Assembly (NCBI GenBank): GCA_963805505.1
Contig: CAWDUP010000002.1
Location: forward strand, 310,001 to 374,000
Reading direction: 5' to 3'
Source of the DNA: JANPBY01 sp963805505
Lineage (GTDB): Bacteria; Actinomycetota; Actinomycetes; DATJPE01
Length of the DNA stretch: 64,000 nucleotides
In this document: positions 41,224 to 50,235 of the stretch, one piece after another
Layout: every line of letters starts with the position of its first letter
Numbering within the stretch: position 1 is the stretch's first letter
Translations under genes and position numbers: made by a program
The notes under the pieces: generated by a model
What the model saw: the letters and a program-made list of their open reading frames with translations, nothing else
Database searches by the model: none
What the model was told of the DNA's origin: nothing

Positions 41224-42283
41224 AGCGACCGTCGAACTCGGCTTTCCAGGACTGGCAGGAGTCCCCCGCACCGAGGCCAAGCAGACCGCCAAGGACTTCA
41301 AGACCGACCAGGAGGTCCGCTGGTGCCCGGGGTGCGGCGACTACGCGATCCTCGCTGCCGTCCAAGGCTTCATGCCGGAGATGGGGCTGCGTCGGGAGAA
41401 CATCGTGTTCATCTCCGGGATCGGCTGCTCGTCCCGCTTCCCCTACTACATGAACACCTACGGAATGCACTCGATCCATGGTCGTGCGCCGGCCATCGCC
41501 ACCGGGCTCGCCACGGCACGACAAGATCTTTCCGTCTGGGTGGTCACCGGGGACGGCGACGCACTCTCAATCGGAGGCAACCACCTCATCCATGCGTTGC
41601 GGCGAAACGTCAACCTGAAGATCTTGCTGTTCAACAACCGGATCTACGGCCTGACGAAGGGCCAGTACTCGCCGACCTCCGAGCAGGGCAAGATCACGAA
41701 GTCCACACCGCTCGGTTCCCTGGATGCACCGTTCAACCCGTTGTCGCTCGCCCTCGGGGCCGAGGCAAGTTTTGTCGCGCGAACGATCGACTCCGATCGC
41801 AAGCATCTGACCGGTGTACTGCGAGCGGCCGCAGCGCACGAGGGTTCCGCGCTGGTGGAGATCTACCAGAACTGCAACATCTTCAACGACAACGCCTTCG
41901 AACTGCTCAAGGACCCCGACACCCGTGCTGAGTCCGTGATCCGTCTCGAGCAGGGCGAGCCGGTGAGATTTGGCGCAGACGGTTGCCACGGCCTGGTTCA
42001 GAGCGGTGATGGGAGCCTCAGGGTGGTCGATGTCGACGCCGTGGACGCTTCAAGCCTGCTGGTGCACGACGCCCACGCCGAAGATCCGTCCACCGCCTTC
42101 GCGCTGTCCCGTCTGGCCGACATCACGTCCCTCAACCACTCCCCCATCGGTGTCTTTCGTGACGTGGCTCGGCCCGTGTACGACCGTCAGGTCGAGGAGC
42201 AGGTGGTGGCCGTCACCGAGGAGAAGGGGCCGGGGGACCTCGCCACCTTGCTGGCCGGCCACGACACCTGGGTCATCGCCTGA
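41216..42283 (+). CDS. korB: 2-oxoglutarate/2-oxoacid:ferredoxin oxidoreductase, beta subunit
   Basis: 355 residues from a GTG within the end of korA. The [4Fe-4S]-linked RWCPGCGDYAIL motif, GIGCSSRFPYYM and the thiamine diphosphate motif GDGDALSIGG through NN in ILLFNNRIYGLTKGQ are intact. A second cysteine segment (EIYQNCNIFND) supplies a further cluster ligand. No separate delta ferredoxin subunit is present, as in mycobacterial KorAB. The stop overlaps the next gene. Confidence 0.94.
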   Translation: MSEATVELGFPGLAGVPRTEAKQTAKDFKTDQEVRWCPGCGDYAILAAVQGFMPEMGLRRENIVFISGIGCSSRFPYYMNTYGMHSIHGRAPAIATGLATARQDLSVWVVTGDGDALSIGGNHLIHALRRNVNLKILLFNNRIYGLTKGQYSPTSEQGKITKSTPLGSLDAPFNPLSLALGAEASFVARTIDSDRKHLTGVLRAAAAHEGSALVEIYQNCNIFNDNAFELLKDPDTRAESVIRLEQGEPVRFGADGCHGLVQSGDGSLRVVDVDAVDASSLLVHDAHAEDPSTAFALSRLADITSLNHSPIGVFRDVARPVYDRQVEEQVVAVTEEKGPGDLATLLAGHDTWVIA

Positions 42284-43182
42284 GTGAGGCGCGGCGCGGC
42301 GTCGCCTACGCCGTCGGCGCCTACACGCTGTGGGGCCTGTTCCCGCTCTACTTCCCGCTGCTGGTCCCCGCCGCCCCGATCGAGATCCTCGGTCACCGCG
42401 TCGTGTGGAGCCTGGTGTTCTGCTCGATGGTGCTGCTGGCGCGTCGACAGTGGGCATGGGTACGCCGCCTGCTCGGCGACCCCCGAAGACTCCTCCTCCT
42501 GCTTCTGGCTTCGACCGTCATTGCACTCAACTGGGGGATCTACATCTGGGCGGTGAACTCCGGGCACGTCGTGGAGGCGTCGCTCGGCTACTTCATCAAC
42601 CCGCTCGTGACCGTGCTCCTGGGGATCGTGGTCTTCCGTGAACGCCTGCGCCTCGCCCAGTGGACGGCCGTGGGGCTCGGAGTCGTGGCCGTGCTCGTCC
42701 TCACTGCGGGGTACGGCCGGCTTCCCTGGGTGGGACTGACCCTGGCCTGCTCGTTCGCGACCTACGGGGTCGTCAAGAAGGTGATCGGGATGCCGGCTCT
42801 CGAGAGCCTGTCCGTGGAGGCCGCGATCCTCGCCCTTCCCGCCCTCGTCTACCTCGGGTGGCTCGAAGAGTCGGGACGAGCGGCGTTCGGGCACCAGGGA
42901 CTCGGCAACCTTGTCCTGCTGGCCGGCCTCGGCATCGTCACCGCCGTACCCCTGTTGCTCTTCGGCGCGTCGGCCCCCCGCGTTCCACTCACCACCATGG
43001 GCATCCTGCAATACATCACACCGGTCATGCAGTTCGCCCTCGGCATCTGGGTCTTCGACGAGACCCTCACCAGCCTGCGGGTAGGAGGTTTCGCCCTGGT
43101 CTGGCTTGCGCTGGTCGTCTTCAGCGTCGATGGTCTTCGGCACGGACGGCGCGGGACCGCCGAGGCGGTCACGGCGACCTGA
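42280..43182 (+). CDS. rarD: RarD-like EamA permease, probable CTG start
   Basis: 300 residues if begun at the CTG at 42280, which overlaps the korB stop as CTGA. No ATG, GTG or TTG exists in this frame before 42403, and that start would lose the first helix (GVAYAVGAYTLWGLFPLYFP). Ten transmembrane helices are visible in the two-fold EamA pattern, with the RarD signature ILGHRVVWSLVF, IALNWGIYIWAVNSGHVVEA and SLGYFINPLV. Substrate unknown. No clear Shine-Dalgarno is seen; coupling to korB is likely. Confidence 0.86.
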   Translation: MSEARRGVAYAVGAYTLWGLFPLYFPLLVPAAPIEILGHRVVWSLVFCSMVLLARRQWAWVRRLLGDPRRLLLLLLASTVIALNWGIYIWAVNSGHVVEASLGYFINPLVTVLLGIVVFRERLRLAQWTAVGLGVVAVLVLTAGYGRLPWVGLTLACSFATYGVVKKVIGMPALESLSVEAAILALPALVYLGWLEESGRAAFGHQGLGNLVLLAGLGIVTAVPLLLFGASAPRVPLTTMGILQYITPVMQFALGIWVFDETLTSLRVGGFALVWLALVVFSVDGLRHGRRGTAEAVTAT

Positions 43183-43213
43183 CGGTCCGGGCAGTCCGAA
43201 GGTGCCTCAGTCC

Positions 43214-44212
43214 TCAGCTGGTGCGCTCGACCACGACGTCGCACAGGCTGGCAAGAGCCTGCTTGGCGGCTCCGTCCGGGAGCGGACTGAGCAGGCGCCG
43301 CGCCCCGTCGGCTCGTTGGGCGAGGTCGTCACGAACCCGTCCGATCACCGGGTGCGAACGGACCAGCGCGAGGGCTTCCGCGTGCTCGGCATCGTCAACG
43401 AGCGGGCGACCGACGAGCTCCAGAAGGCGAGCGTCGGCCCGGTCGGCCGCTCGCTGGACGTGCAGAACTGGAAGGGTGGCTATGCCTTCGCGTAGATCGG
43501 TCCCCGGTGCCTTCCCGGACTCGTCGCTGTCGCTGAGCACGTCGAGGAGGTCATCGGAGAGCTGGAAGGCCACGCCGATCTGTTCACCGAAGGCCGTGAG
43601 GGCACGCGTCGTCGTCTCATCGGCTCCGGAGAGCAGCGCGCCGAAGCGCCCTGAGGTGGCGATGAGCGATCCGGTCTTGTCCGCCACGACCTGCAGATAG
43701 TGCGCTAGCGGGTCCACGCCTTGGACTGGGCCGACCGTCTCATGGATCTGTCCGGTCACCAGCCGCTCGAAGGTCGCTGCCTGGATGCGTACGGCCTCCG
43801 GGCCGAGATCGGCGAGGATCGCCGAGGCCCGAGCGAACAGGAAGTCACCGGTCAAGATCGCCACCGTGTTGTCCCAGCGCGCATTGGCCGAGGTGGCACC
43901 TCGGCGCAGCAGCGCCTCGTCCATCACGTCGTCGTGGTAGAGCGTGGCGAGGTGAGTGAGCTCGACCACGACCGCGGCCGGCACCACCTGCCACGCCGAC
44001 GGGTCGCCGAACTGAGCTGCGAGAAGCACCAGAAGCGGCCGGAATCGCTTGCCGCCGGCATCGAGTAGGTGTTTCGCAACCTCCTCGATGAAGGGGTCCC
44101 CGCTGGCCACTGACTCTCGCAGGAGCGCTTCTACGCTCTCCAAGGAGATCGCTAGCTCAGCCTCGAGGGCGGGGTCAGCGACGCTGGCACCGAACGGGGT
44201 GCTGAGCCTCAC
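43214..44212 (-). CDS. Polyprenyl diphosphate synthase
   Basis: 332 residues from a GTG. Trans-prenyltransferase motifs: GGKRFRPLLVLL, first Asp-rich motif in LYHDDVMDEALLRRG, and second in FQLSDDLLDVL. It condenses isopentenyl diphosphate with an allylic primer to make the long side chain (probably for menaquinone). It starts 12 bases after nuoN and is probably cotranscribed with the nuo operon, linking quinone supply to complex I. Chain length cannot be read here. Confidence 0.93.
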   Translation of the reverse strand: MRLSTPFGASVADPALEAELAISLESVEALLRESVASGDPFIEEVAKHLLDAGGKRFRPLLVLLAAQFGDPSAWQVVPAAVVVELTHLATLYHDDVMDEALLRRGATSANARWDNTVAILTGDFLFARASAILADLGPEAVRIQAATFERLVTGQIHETVGPVQGVDPLAHYLQVVADKTGSLIATSGRFGALLSGADETTTRALTAFGEQIGVAFQLSDDLLDVLSDSDESGKAPGTDLREGIATLPVLHVQRAADRADARLLELVGRPLVDDAEHAEALALVRSHPVIGRVRDDLAQRADGARRLLSPLPDGAAKQALASLCDVVVERTS

Positions 44213-44224
44213 GTCGATCGTGGC

Positions 44225-45781
44225 CTAGCGGATGAACACCGACGCGCGGTCGGCCAGGTCGAGGAGCGGTTGCGGCAGCACACCAAGCAGGAAGGTCACT
44301 GCGACACCGGCGGTGACGGTCGCCTGGGTCAAGAGGCTGGGGACAGCCACGGTCGGCCCGTCAGCGGCTGGCTCGGAGAAGTACATGAGCACGATCACCC
44401 GGACATAGAAGAACGCGGCGATGGCGCTGGTGAGCACGCCGACGATGACCAGCGGCGTTGCTCCTCCGCCGACAGCAGCGGAGAACACCGCGAACTTCCC
44501 GGTGAAACCGCTCGTGAGCGGGATCCCGGCGAGCGCGAGCAAGAAGAAGGCGAACACCCCTGCAACCAGAGGGGAACGGCGACCAAGGCCCGCCCATTGG
44601 GACAGATGGGGTGCCTCCCCTGCGGAGTCCCGCACCAAGGTCACCACGGCGAACGCTCCAAGCGTGGTGAATCCATAGGCCACCAGGTAGAACATGGTGC
44701 TCGAGACGCCGTTCTGGTCGAGAGCCAGGAACCCGGTCAACAAGAACCCGACATGGGCGATCGAGGAGTAGGCCAGCATCCGCTTGACGTCGGTCTGAGT
44801 GATCGCCAGGACGACGCCGACGACCATGGTGAGGATGGCGACGATCCAGAACATCGGGCGCCAGTCCCAGCGAACCCCGCCGAACGCGACGTAGAAGACA
44901 CGCAGGAGCGCACCGAACGCCGCGACCTTGGTCGATGTGGCCATGAACGCTGTGACCGAGGTCGGGGCGCCCTGGTAGACGTCGGGGATCCATGAGTGGA
45001 ACGGCACCGCCCCGGCCTTGAACAGCAACCCGACAGCGATCAGCGCCACGCCGACCAGCAGCAGCGGATCGCGCCCGGCCACGGTGCTCACCGCGGTGGC
45101 GATCTCGCCGAGCTGCAGCGAGCCGGCAAAGCCGTACGTGAACGCGACACCGAACAAGAAGAACGCCGAGGAGAAGGCTCCCAGCAAGAAGTACTTGAGG
45201 GCGGCCTCCTGCGAGATGAGCCGGCGACGACGGGCCAGCCCGCACATCAGATACAGCGGCAGGGACAGGACCTCGAGGGCGACGAACATCGTCAGCAGGT
45301 CGTTGGACGCCGGGAACAGCATCATCCCGCCTACAGCGAACAGGGTGAGCGGGAAGATCTCGCTACGCGCCCAGCCGGCTGCGACCGCGGCCTGCTCCTC
45401 GACGCCGCCTGGTGCGGCGGCCGGCATGGGTGAGAAGTCGTCTCCGGCTGGGTCCAGCCCGCGTTCGGCCATGAGGAGAACGGCAAAGAACGACAAGACG
45501 AGGACGGTTCCCTGCATGAACATGGCCGGGCCGTCGACAGCGACCGCGCCCAGCGCCGCCAGCTGCTCCGTGCCGTCCAGCGCCACTTTCACCAGCAGAA
45601 CGAACGCGATCACCAACGAGCCGAGCGTCAACGCCAGCTGAGTTGGGCGACGCCAATGACGGGGGGCCAGAGCCTCGACGAGCACTCCGACGATCGCCGC
45701 CGCGAAGATGACGAGCATCGGCGACAGGACGAAGTACTCGATGTGCGGTGTCTCGAACGCTGCGGTCGCAGCGGGGTGCAT
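44225..45781 (-). CDS. nuoN: NADH-quinone oxidoreductase subunit N
   Basis: 518 residues from the ATG at 45781 (MHPAATAAFETPHIEYFVLS), overlapping the nuoM stop by one base. About 14 transmembrane helices; the proton-channel segments include AALKYFLLGAFSSAFFLFG and KAGAVPFHSWIPDVYQGAPT with the conserved Lys. It is an antiporter-like proton-pumping subunit of the membrane arm. A Gly/Ala/Glu insertion near residue 115-140 (AAAPGGVEEQAAVAAGWARS) breaks the helix pattern. Confidence 0.95.
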   Translation of the reverse strand: MHPAATAAFETPHIEYFVLSPMLVIFAAAIVGVLVEALAPRHWRRPTQLALTLGSLVIAFVLLVKVALDGTEQLAALGAVAVDGPAMFMQGTVLVLSFFAVLLMAERGLDPAGDDFSPMPAAAPGGVEEQAAVAAGWARSEIFPLTLFAVGGMMLFPASNDLLTMFVALEVLSLPLYLMCGLARRRRLISQEAALKYFLLGAFSSAFFLFGVAFTYGFAGSLQLGEIATAVSTVAGRDPLLLVGVALIAVGLLFKAGAVPFHSWIPDVYQGAPTSVTAFMATSTKVAAFGALLRVFYVAFGGVRWDWRPMFWIVAILTMVVGVVLAITQTDVKRMLAYSSIAHVGFLLTGFLALDQNGVSSTMFYLVAYGFTTLGAFAVVTLVRDSAGEAPHLSQWAGLGRRSPLVAGVFAFFLLALAGIPLTSGFTGKFAVFSAAVGGGATPLVIVGVLTSAIAAFFYVRVIVLMYFSEPAADGPTVAVPSLLTQATVTAGVAVTFLLGVLPQPLLDLADRASVFIR

Positions 45782-47316
45782 CACGGAGCCACCTCTTCGG
45801 CCGCAGCAGGCGCAACGACCGTCGGCGCTGGGTCACTCACGCCAACCTGCTCCAGCGTCGTCGAGACCGCTGGGTTGATGACCTCGAGCACCGGCTTGGG
45901 GTAGAACCCGAGGACGAGGATCAGCACCGTCACCGGCACCACCGCGAGCATCTCGCGTCCTCGTAGGTCCTTGAAGCTCTTGACCCGGTCCGTCTCCGGT
46001 CCGGTGGCGACCCGCTGGAACCAGATGAGCGCATAGAGCGCCGCCAGGACGATCGCGAGGGTCGCCACGACCGCCGCGGCCGGATACCGCTGGTAGGTGC
46101 CGATGAGGACGAGGATCTCGCTGACGAACGTGGACATCCCGGGCATCGCCAGGCTGGACAACGCCATCAGGAGGAAGAAGCCGCCGAGCAACGGCGCCAC
46201 CTTCTGGACGCCGCCGTAGTCGCCGATGAGCTTCGAGCCTCTCCGACTCATCAGTGCGGCGATGATCAGCAGCAGCCCAGCCGTGGAGAATCCGTGGTTG
46301 ATCATGTAGAGCGTCGACCCGGACCCGCCCACGGTCGTGAAGGCAAAGATTCCCAACGCGATGAAGCCGAAGTGCGACAAGGACATGTAGGCGATCAGCC
46401 GCATCATGTCGGTCTGGCCGATGGCCAACAACGCTCCGTAGATGATGCCGATGACGGCGATCACCACCACCGCAGGCGCGAAGTATCGCGACGCGTCGGG
46501 GAACAGCGGTAGGCAGTAGCGGATCATCCCGAACGTTCCGACCTTGTCGAGAACGGCGATGAGCAGAATGGCTGTCCCGGGGGTGGACTCCGAGGCGGCG
46601 TCCGGCAACCAGGTGTGCAGCGGCCACAGCGGCGCCTTGACCGCGAAGGCTACGAAGAAGCCGAGGAACAGCAGCTTCTGGGTGCCCGGATCGATGCTCA
46701 GCCCGGCCAAGGTGGCGTAGTCGAACGTCCCTGTGCCGAGATCACGCGCCGACACCACGTACAGCCCGATCAGCGCGGCGAGCATCAGCAACCCACCGAG
46801 CAGGCTGTAGAGGAGGAACTTGACCGCGGCGTAGGAACGCTGGGGGCCACCGAACATCCCGATCAGGAAGTAGACCGGGATGAGCATGACCTCGAAGAAG
46901 ACGTAGAACAAGAACAGGTCGGTGGCCGCGAAGACCCCGACCATCGTGGTCTCCAGAGCGAGGATCAGCGCGAAGTAGACCTTGGCCGGCCGGGCCGCGT
47001 CGTCGGCGTCGTGCCAGGACGCGATGATGACCAGCGGGACCAGCACCGTCGCCAACGCGATCAGAACCAACCCGATCCCGTCGACGCCCACCGAGTAGGA
47101 GATGCCGAACGCAGGGATCCATTCATGGCTCTCGACGAACTGGAACGTGGGACCGGCAGCGTCGAACTGCAACGCCATGAGCACTGTCAGCGCGACGACG
47201 ACGAGCGACACCCCAAGCGCGATCTGCTTGGCGAGCAGGTCACGTCCCTTGGGTAGGGCGGCCACAACCGCAGCGCCCACCAGGGGCACGACGCCGAGGA
47301 CGGTCAACCAGGGCAT
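45781..47316 (-). CDS. nuoM: NADH-quinone oxidoreductase subunit M
   Basis: 511 residues (MPWLTVLGVVPLVGAAVVAA). About 14 helices with the conserved Glu in FYVFFEVMLIPVYFLIG and Lys in AFAVKAPLWPLHTWLPDA. It pumps protons in the membrane arm next to NuoL. Its start overlaps the nuoL stop by one base. Confidence 0.96.
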   Translation of the reverse strand: MPWLTVLGVVPLVGAAVVAALPKGRDLLAKQIALGVSLVVVALTVLMALQFDAAGPTFQFVESHEWIPAFGISYSVGVDGIGLVLIALATVLVPLVIIASWHDADDAARPAKVYFALILALETTMVGVFAATDLFLFYVFFEVMLIPVYFLIGMFGGPQRSYAAVKFLLYSLLGGLLMLAALIGLYVVSARDLGTGTFDYATLAGLSIDPGTQKLLFLGFFVAFAVKAPLWPLHTWLPDAASESTPGTAILLIAVLDKVGTFGMIRYCLPLFPDASRYFAPAVVVIAVIGIIYGALLAIGQTDMMRLIAYMSLSHFGFIALGIFAFTTVGGSGSTLYMINHGFSTAGLLLIIAALMSRRGSKLIGDYGGVQKVAPLLGGFFLLMALSSLAMPGMSTFVSEILVLIGTYQRYPAAAVVATLAIVLAALYALIWFQRVATGPETDRVKSFKDLRGREMLAVVPVTVLILVLGFYPKPVLEVINPAVSTTLEQVGVSDPAPTVVAPAAAEEVAP

Positions 47317-49241
47317 CAGATCCTCACCAGCACAACGGCGAGCGTGACGACGGTCGCGCCCACGAACATGGACAACGCATAGGACCTCGCAAAGCCGGTC
47401 TGCGTCCGTCTCCCGCGAGACGACAGACCGCCGATCATCGCGGCGAAGCCATTGACGATGCCGTCGATGACCCTGTTGTCGAAGAAGACGAGGAAACGCG
47501 TGAGGTACTGGCCCGGGCGCATGGCCACGGACTCGTTGAAGGCGTCGCCGTAAAGGGACTCGCGCGCAGCCACGGTGAGCGGTCCACCTGCCGGAGCGGT
47601 CCGCGGCACCTCCTGACGCCCGTACATCATCCAGGCAACGCCGACGCCCACCAAGACCATGGCGAGGGTGACGAGGGTGAGCGGCGAGATGTACTTCGCT
47701 GCCTCGGCCTCACCAACCACCGGCTCGAGGAAGGTGATGAGTCGGTTGTTGAGCATCAGCACGGCACCGAGCCCGACCGAGCCGAAGGCCAACAAGATCA
47801 TCGGGACCGTCATGCTCGATGGTGGGTCGTGCGGATGATCATCATCGTGCCACCGGGTCGGACCGAAGAACGTCATGACGACCACCCGCGTCATGTAGAA
47901 ACCGGTGAGGCCAGCGGTGAGCTGGGCCGCCAGACCGTAGAAGATCGCACCGCTACCACCGGAGTGGTAAGCGGCATCGATGATCGGGTCCTTCGTGAAG
48001 AAGCCGGAGAACGGCGGGATGCCGATGATCGCGAGATAAGCCAGGAAGAACGTGGCGAAGGTGATCGGCATGGCCTTGCGCAGACCGCCGTATCGACGCA
48101 TGTCGAGACGATCTCGCATGGCGTGCATGACCGAGCCTGCGCCCAGGAACAACCCGGCCTTGAAGAAACCGTGGCTGAGCAGGTGGCCGATGCCCAAGGA
48201 GTAGCCGGTGGTGCCCAGCCCGACGGCCAGCACCATGTAGCCGATCTGGGACATCGTCGATGCGGCCAGAGCCTTCTTGATGTCGTCCATCGCGCAGCCG
48301 ATCACCGCTCCGAACACCAAAGTGACCGTTCCAACGACGGCCACCGCGGTCAGCGCCAGCGATGACAGGTTGAAGATCGGATGGGAGCGAGCGATCAGAT
48401 AGACACCCGCGGTCACCATGGTCGCCGCGTGGATGAGGGCCGAGACGGGAGTCGGGCCCTCCATCGCGTCGAGCAACCATGCCTGCAGGGGTACCTGGGC
48501 GGACTTGCCGCAAGCAGCGAGAAGAAGCAGCAGGCCCAGCACGTCGAGGGTCGTCGAGCTCGCGCCGTCGAGGTTGGCGAACACACCGGAGAAGGCAACG
48601 GTGCCGAACGTGGCGAACAGGATCATCACGACCAGCGACAGGCCGATGTCGCCCACGCGGTTCATGACGAAGGCCTTCTTGGCCGCTGTCGCTGCCTCGG
48701 GCTTGTACTGCCAGAACCCGATGAGCAGGTAGGACGCCAGACCGACGCCCTCCCAGCCGACGTACAGCAGCAGGTAGCTGTTGGCCATCACGAGCAGGAG
48801 CATCGAGGCCACGAACAAGTTGAGGTAGCCGAAGAACCGCTTCTTCTCCGGGTCGTGCTCCATGTAGCCGAGGGAGTAGACGTGGATCAAGCCGCCGACG
48901 AACGTGATCAGCAAGAGGAAGCACATGGACAGGGGGTCCAGCAAGAAGCCCACGTCAACCTGTAGCGGCGCCACCGGAATCCAGGAGTAGACGATCTGCT
49001 CGACCGCCCTGTCCTCGGCCGGCCGGCCGATCATGGTGATGAACATCCATGCCGCGAGGACGAAGGAGATCAGTGGCATGGCCGTCGCCAGGAGCGGACC
49101 CCAGCGGTTCGTCCGACGCCCACCCGCCAGCAGCACCAGCGCTCCCAGCAGCGGGAGGGCGATGATCACCCAGAGGAGCGAGAACACGCCTGTGGCGGCG
49201 GTCACGGGCTCGACGTCGGCGAGGCTCACGGTCATCCCCAT
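47316..49241 (-). CDS. nuoL: NADH-quinone oxidoreductase subunit L
   Basis: 641 residues with about 16 helices. Motifs: YLLLYVGWEGVGLASYLLIG, KSAQVPLQAWLLDAMEGPTP and LIHAATMVTAGVYLI. The long amphipathic helix and final anchor helix are at the C-terminus. It is the distal antiporter-like subunit. The ATG at 49241 overlaps the nuoK stop by one base. Confidence 0.96.
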   Translation of the reverse strand: MGMTVSLADVEPVTAATGVFSLLWVIIALPLLGALVLLAGGRRTNRWGPLLATAMPLISFVLAAWMFITMIGRPAEDRAVEQIVYSWIPVAPLQVDVGFLLDPLSMCFLLLITFVGGLIHVYSLGYMEHDPEKKRFFGYLNLFVASMLLLVMANSYLLLYVGWEGVGLASYLLIGFWQYKPEAATAAKKAFVMNRVGDIGLSLVVMILFATFGTVAFSGVFANLDGASSTTLDVLGLLLLLAACGKSAQVPLQAWLLDAMEGPTPVSALIHAATMVTAGVYLIARSHPIFNLSSLALTAVAVVGTVTLVFGAVIGCAMDDIKKALAASTMSQIGYMVLAVGLGTTGYSLGIGHLLSHGFFKAGLFLGAGSVMHAMRDRLDMRRYGGLRKAMPITFATFFLAYLAIIGIPPFSGFFTKDPIIDAAYHSGGSGAIFYGLAAQLTAGLTGFYMTRVVVMTFFGPTRWHDDDHPHDPPSSMTVPMILLAFGSVGLGAVLMLNNRLITFLEPVVGEAEAAKYISPLTLVTLAMVLVGVGVAWMMYGRQEVPRTAPAGGPLTVAARESLYGDAFNESVAMRPGQYLTRFLVFFDNRVIDGIVNGFAAMIGGLSSRGRRTQTGFARSYALSMFVGATVVTLAVVLVRI

Positions 49242-49540
49242 CAGTACTTCAGCAAGTTCGCGTCGTCGATCGATGCGGACCGCCGGGTCCGGAAGATCGT
49301 GACGATGATGGCCAGCCCCACGACCACCTCAGCTGCGGCCACGACCATCACGAAGAAGGCCACCACCTGCCCGTCGAGGTTGCCGTTCATGTTGGAGAAC
49401 GTGACGAAAGCGAGGTTGCACGCGTTGAGCATCAGCTCCACTGACATGAACACGACGATGGCGTTGCGGCGGACCAGCACGCCCACAGACCCGATCGAGA
49501 AGAGCAGGATCGCGACGATGAGGTAAGCGTTCGGGCTCAC
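49241..49540 (-). CDS. nuoK: NADH-quinone oxidoreductase subunit K
   Basis: 99 residues from a GTG, three transmembrane helices. The conserved glutamates lie in VVFMSVELMLNACNLAFV and VVAAAEVVVGLAI. It overlaps nuoJ by four bases (GTGA). Confidence 0.95.
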   Translation of the reverse strand: MSPNAYLIVAILLFSIGSVGVLVRRNAIVVFMSVELMLNACNLAFVTFSNMNGNLDGQVVAFFVMVVAAAEVVVGLAIIVTIFRTRRSASIDDANLLKY

Positions 49541-50235
49541 TGTTCGTCACCGCCCTGCGTCAGCGACTTGGGGACGCTCAGACCGGCCGTGGTGCCATCG
49601 GGCAGCAGGCCAGGGGTGTCGACCGCGTTGTGCCGCGCAAACACCCCGGGCGCGGGAAGCGGCGGGACGTGATCACTGCGCGTGCGGGCCTCGGACTGCT
49701 CACGCTGGGAGAGCCGCTCGATGACCTGCTCCCGGTGGGCCAGCACCATGGCCCCGACAGCCGCGGTGATGAGCAGAGCGGCCGTCACCTCGAAGGCCCA
49801 GATGTACTCGGTGAAGATGACCCGCGCGATGCCTTCGACGTTCCCGCCGTCGGCGGCGTTGGCGTCCGCGATGCCCACGGTGGTCATGTCGGTCGTACGG
49901 CCCACGGCGGAGATCAGCAAGACGATGAAGCCGAGCCCGGCCAGCGCCGCGGCAACCCGCTGGCCGCGCAGCGTCTCGACGAGGGAGTCGGAGGCGTCGA
50001 CACCGACAAGCATGAGCACGAACAAGAACAGCATCATGACCGCGCCGGTGTAGACCACGACCTGGACGATGCCGAGGAAGACGGCTCCCTGCATGATGTA
50101 GAGCATCGCGAGACAGATCATGGACAACGCGAGCCACAAGGCGCTGTGCACGGCCTTGCGGCTGGCCACCATCATCAGACCACCGAGCACGGCCAGCGGG
50201 GCGATGATCCAGAAGGCGAAGGCGCTGCCCGTCAC
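49537..50235 (-). CDS. nuoJ: NADH-quinone oxidoreductase subunit J
   Basis: 232 residues from a GTG. Five helices with the conserved QVVVYTGAVMMLFLFVLMLV segment. A C-terminal cytoplasmic tail of about 65 residues (from HREQVIERLSQREQ) is longer than in E. coli. NuoJ joins the proton-transfer chain at the quinone module. GTGA overlap with nuoI. Confidence 0.95.
   Translation of the reverse strand: MTGSAFAFWIIAPLAVLGGLMMVASRKAVHSALWLALSMICLAMLYIMQGAVFLGIVQVVVYTGAVMMLFLFVLMLVGVDASDSLVETLRGQRVAAALAGLGFIVLLISAVGRTTDMTTVGIADANAADGGNVEGIARVIFTEYIWAFEVTAALLITAAVGAMVLAHREQVIERLSQREQSEARTRSDHVPPLPAPGVFARHNAVDTPGLLPDGTTAGLSVPKSLTQGGDEQ

Noticed and set aside
42187..43143. 318-codon minus-strand frame opposite rarD
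   Set aside because: Low-complexity His/Gln/Glu-rich shadow; the plus-strand product has a clear ten-helix EamA pattern.
43183..43213. Search for a terminator between convergent rarD and the polyprenyl synthase gene
   Set aside because: No convincing inverted repeat was found in the 31-base gap.
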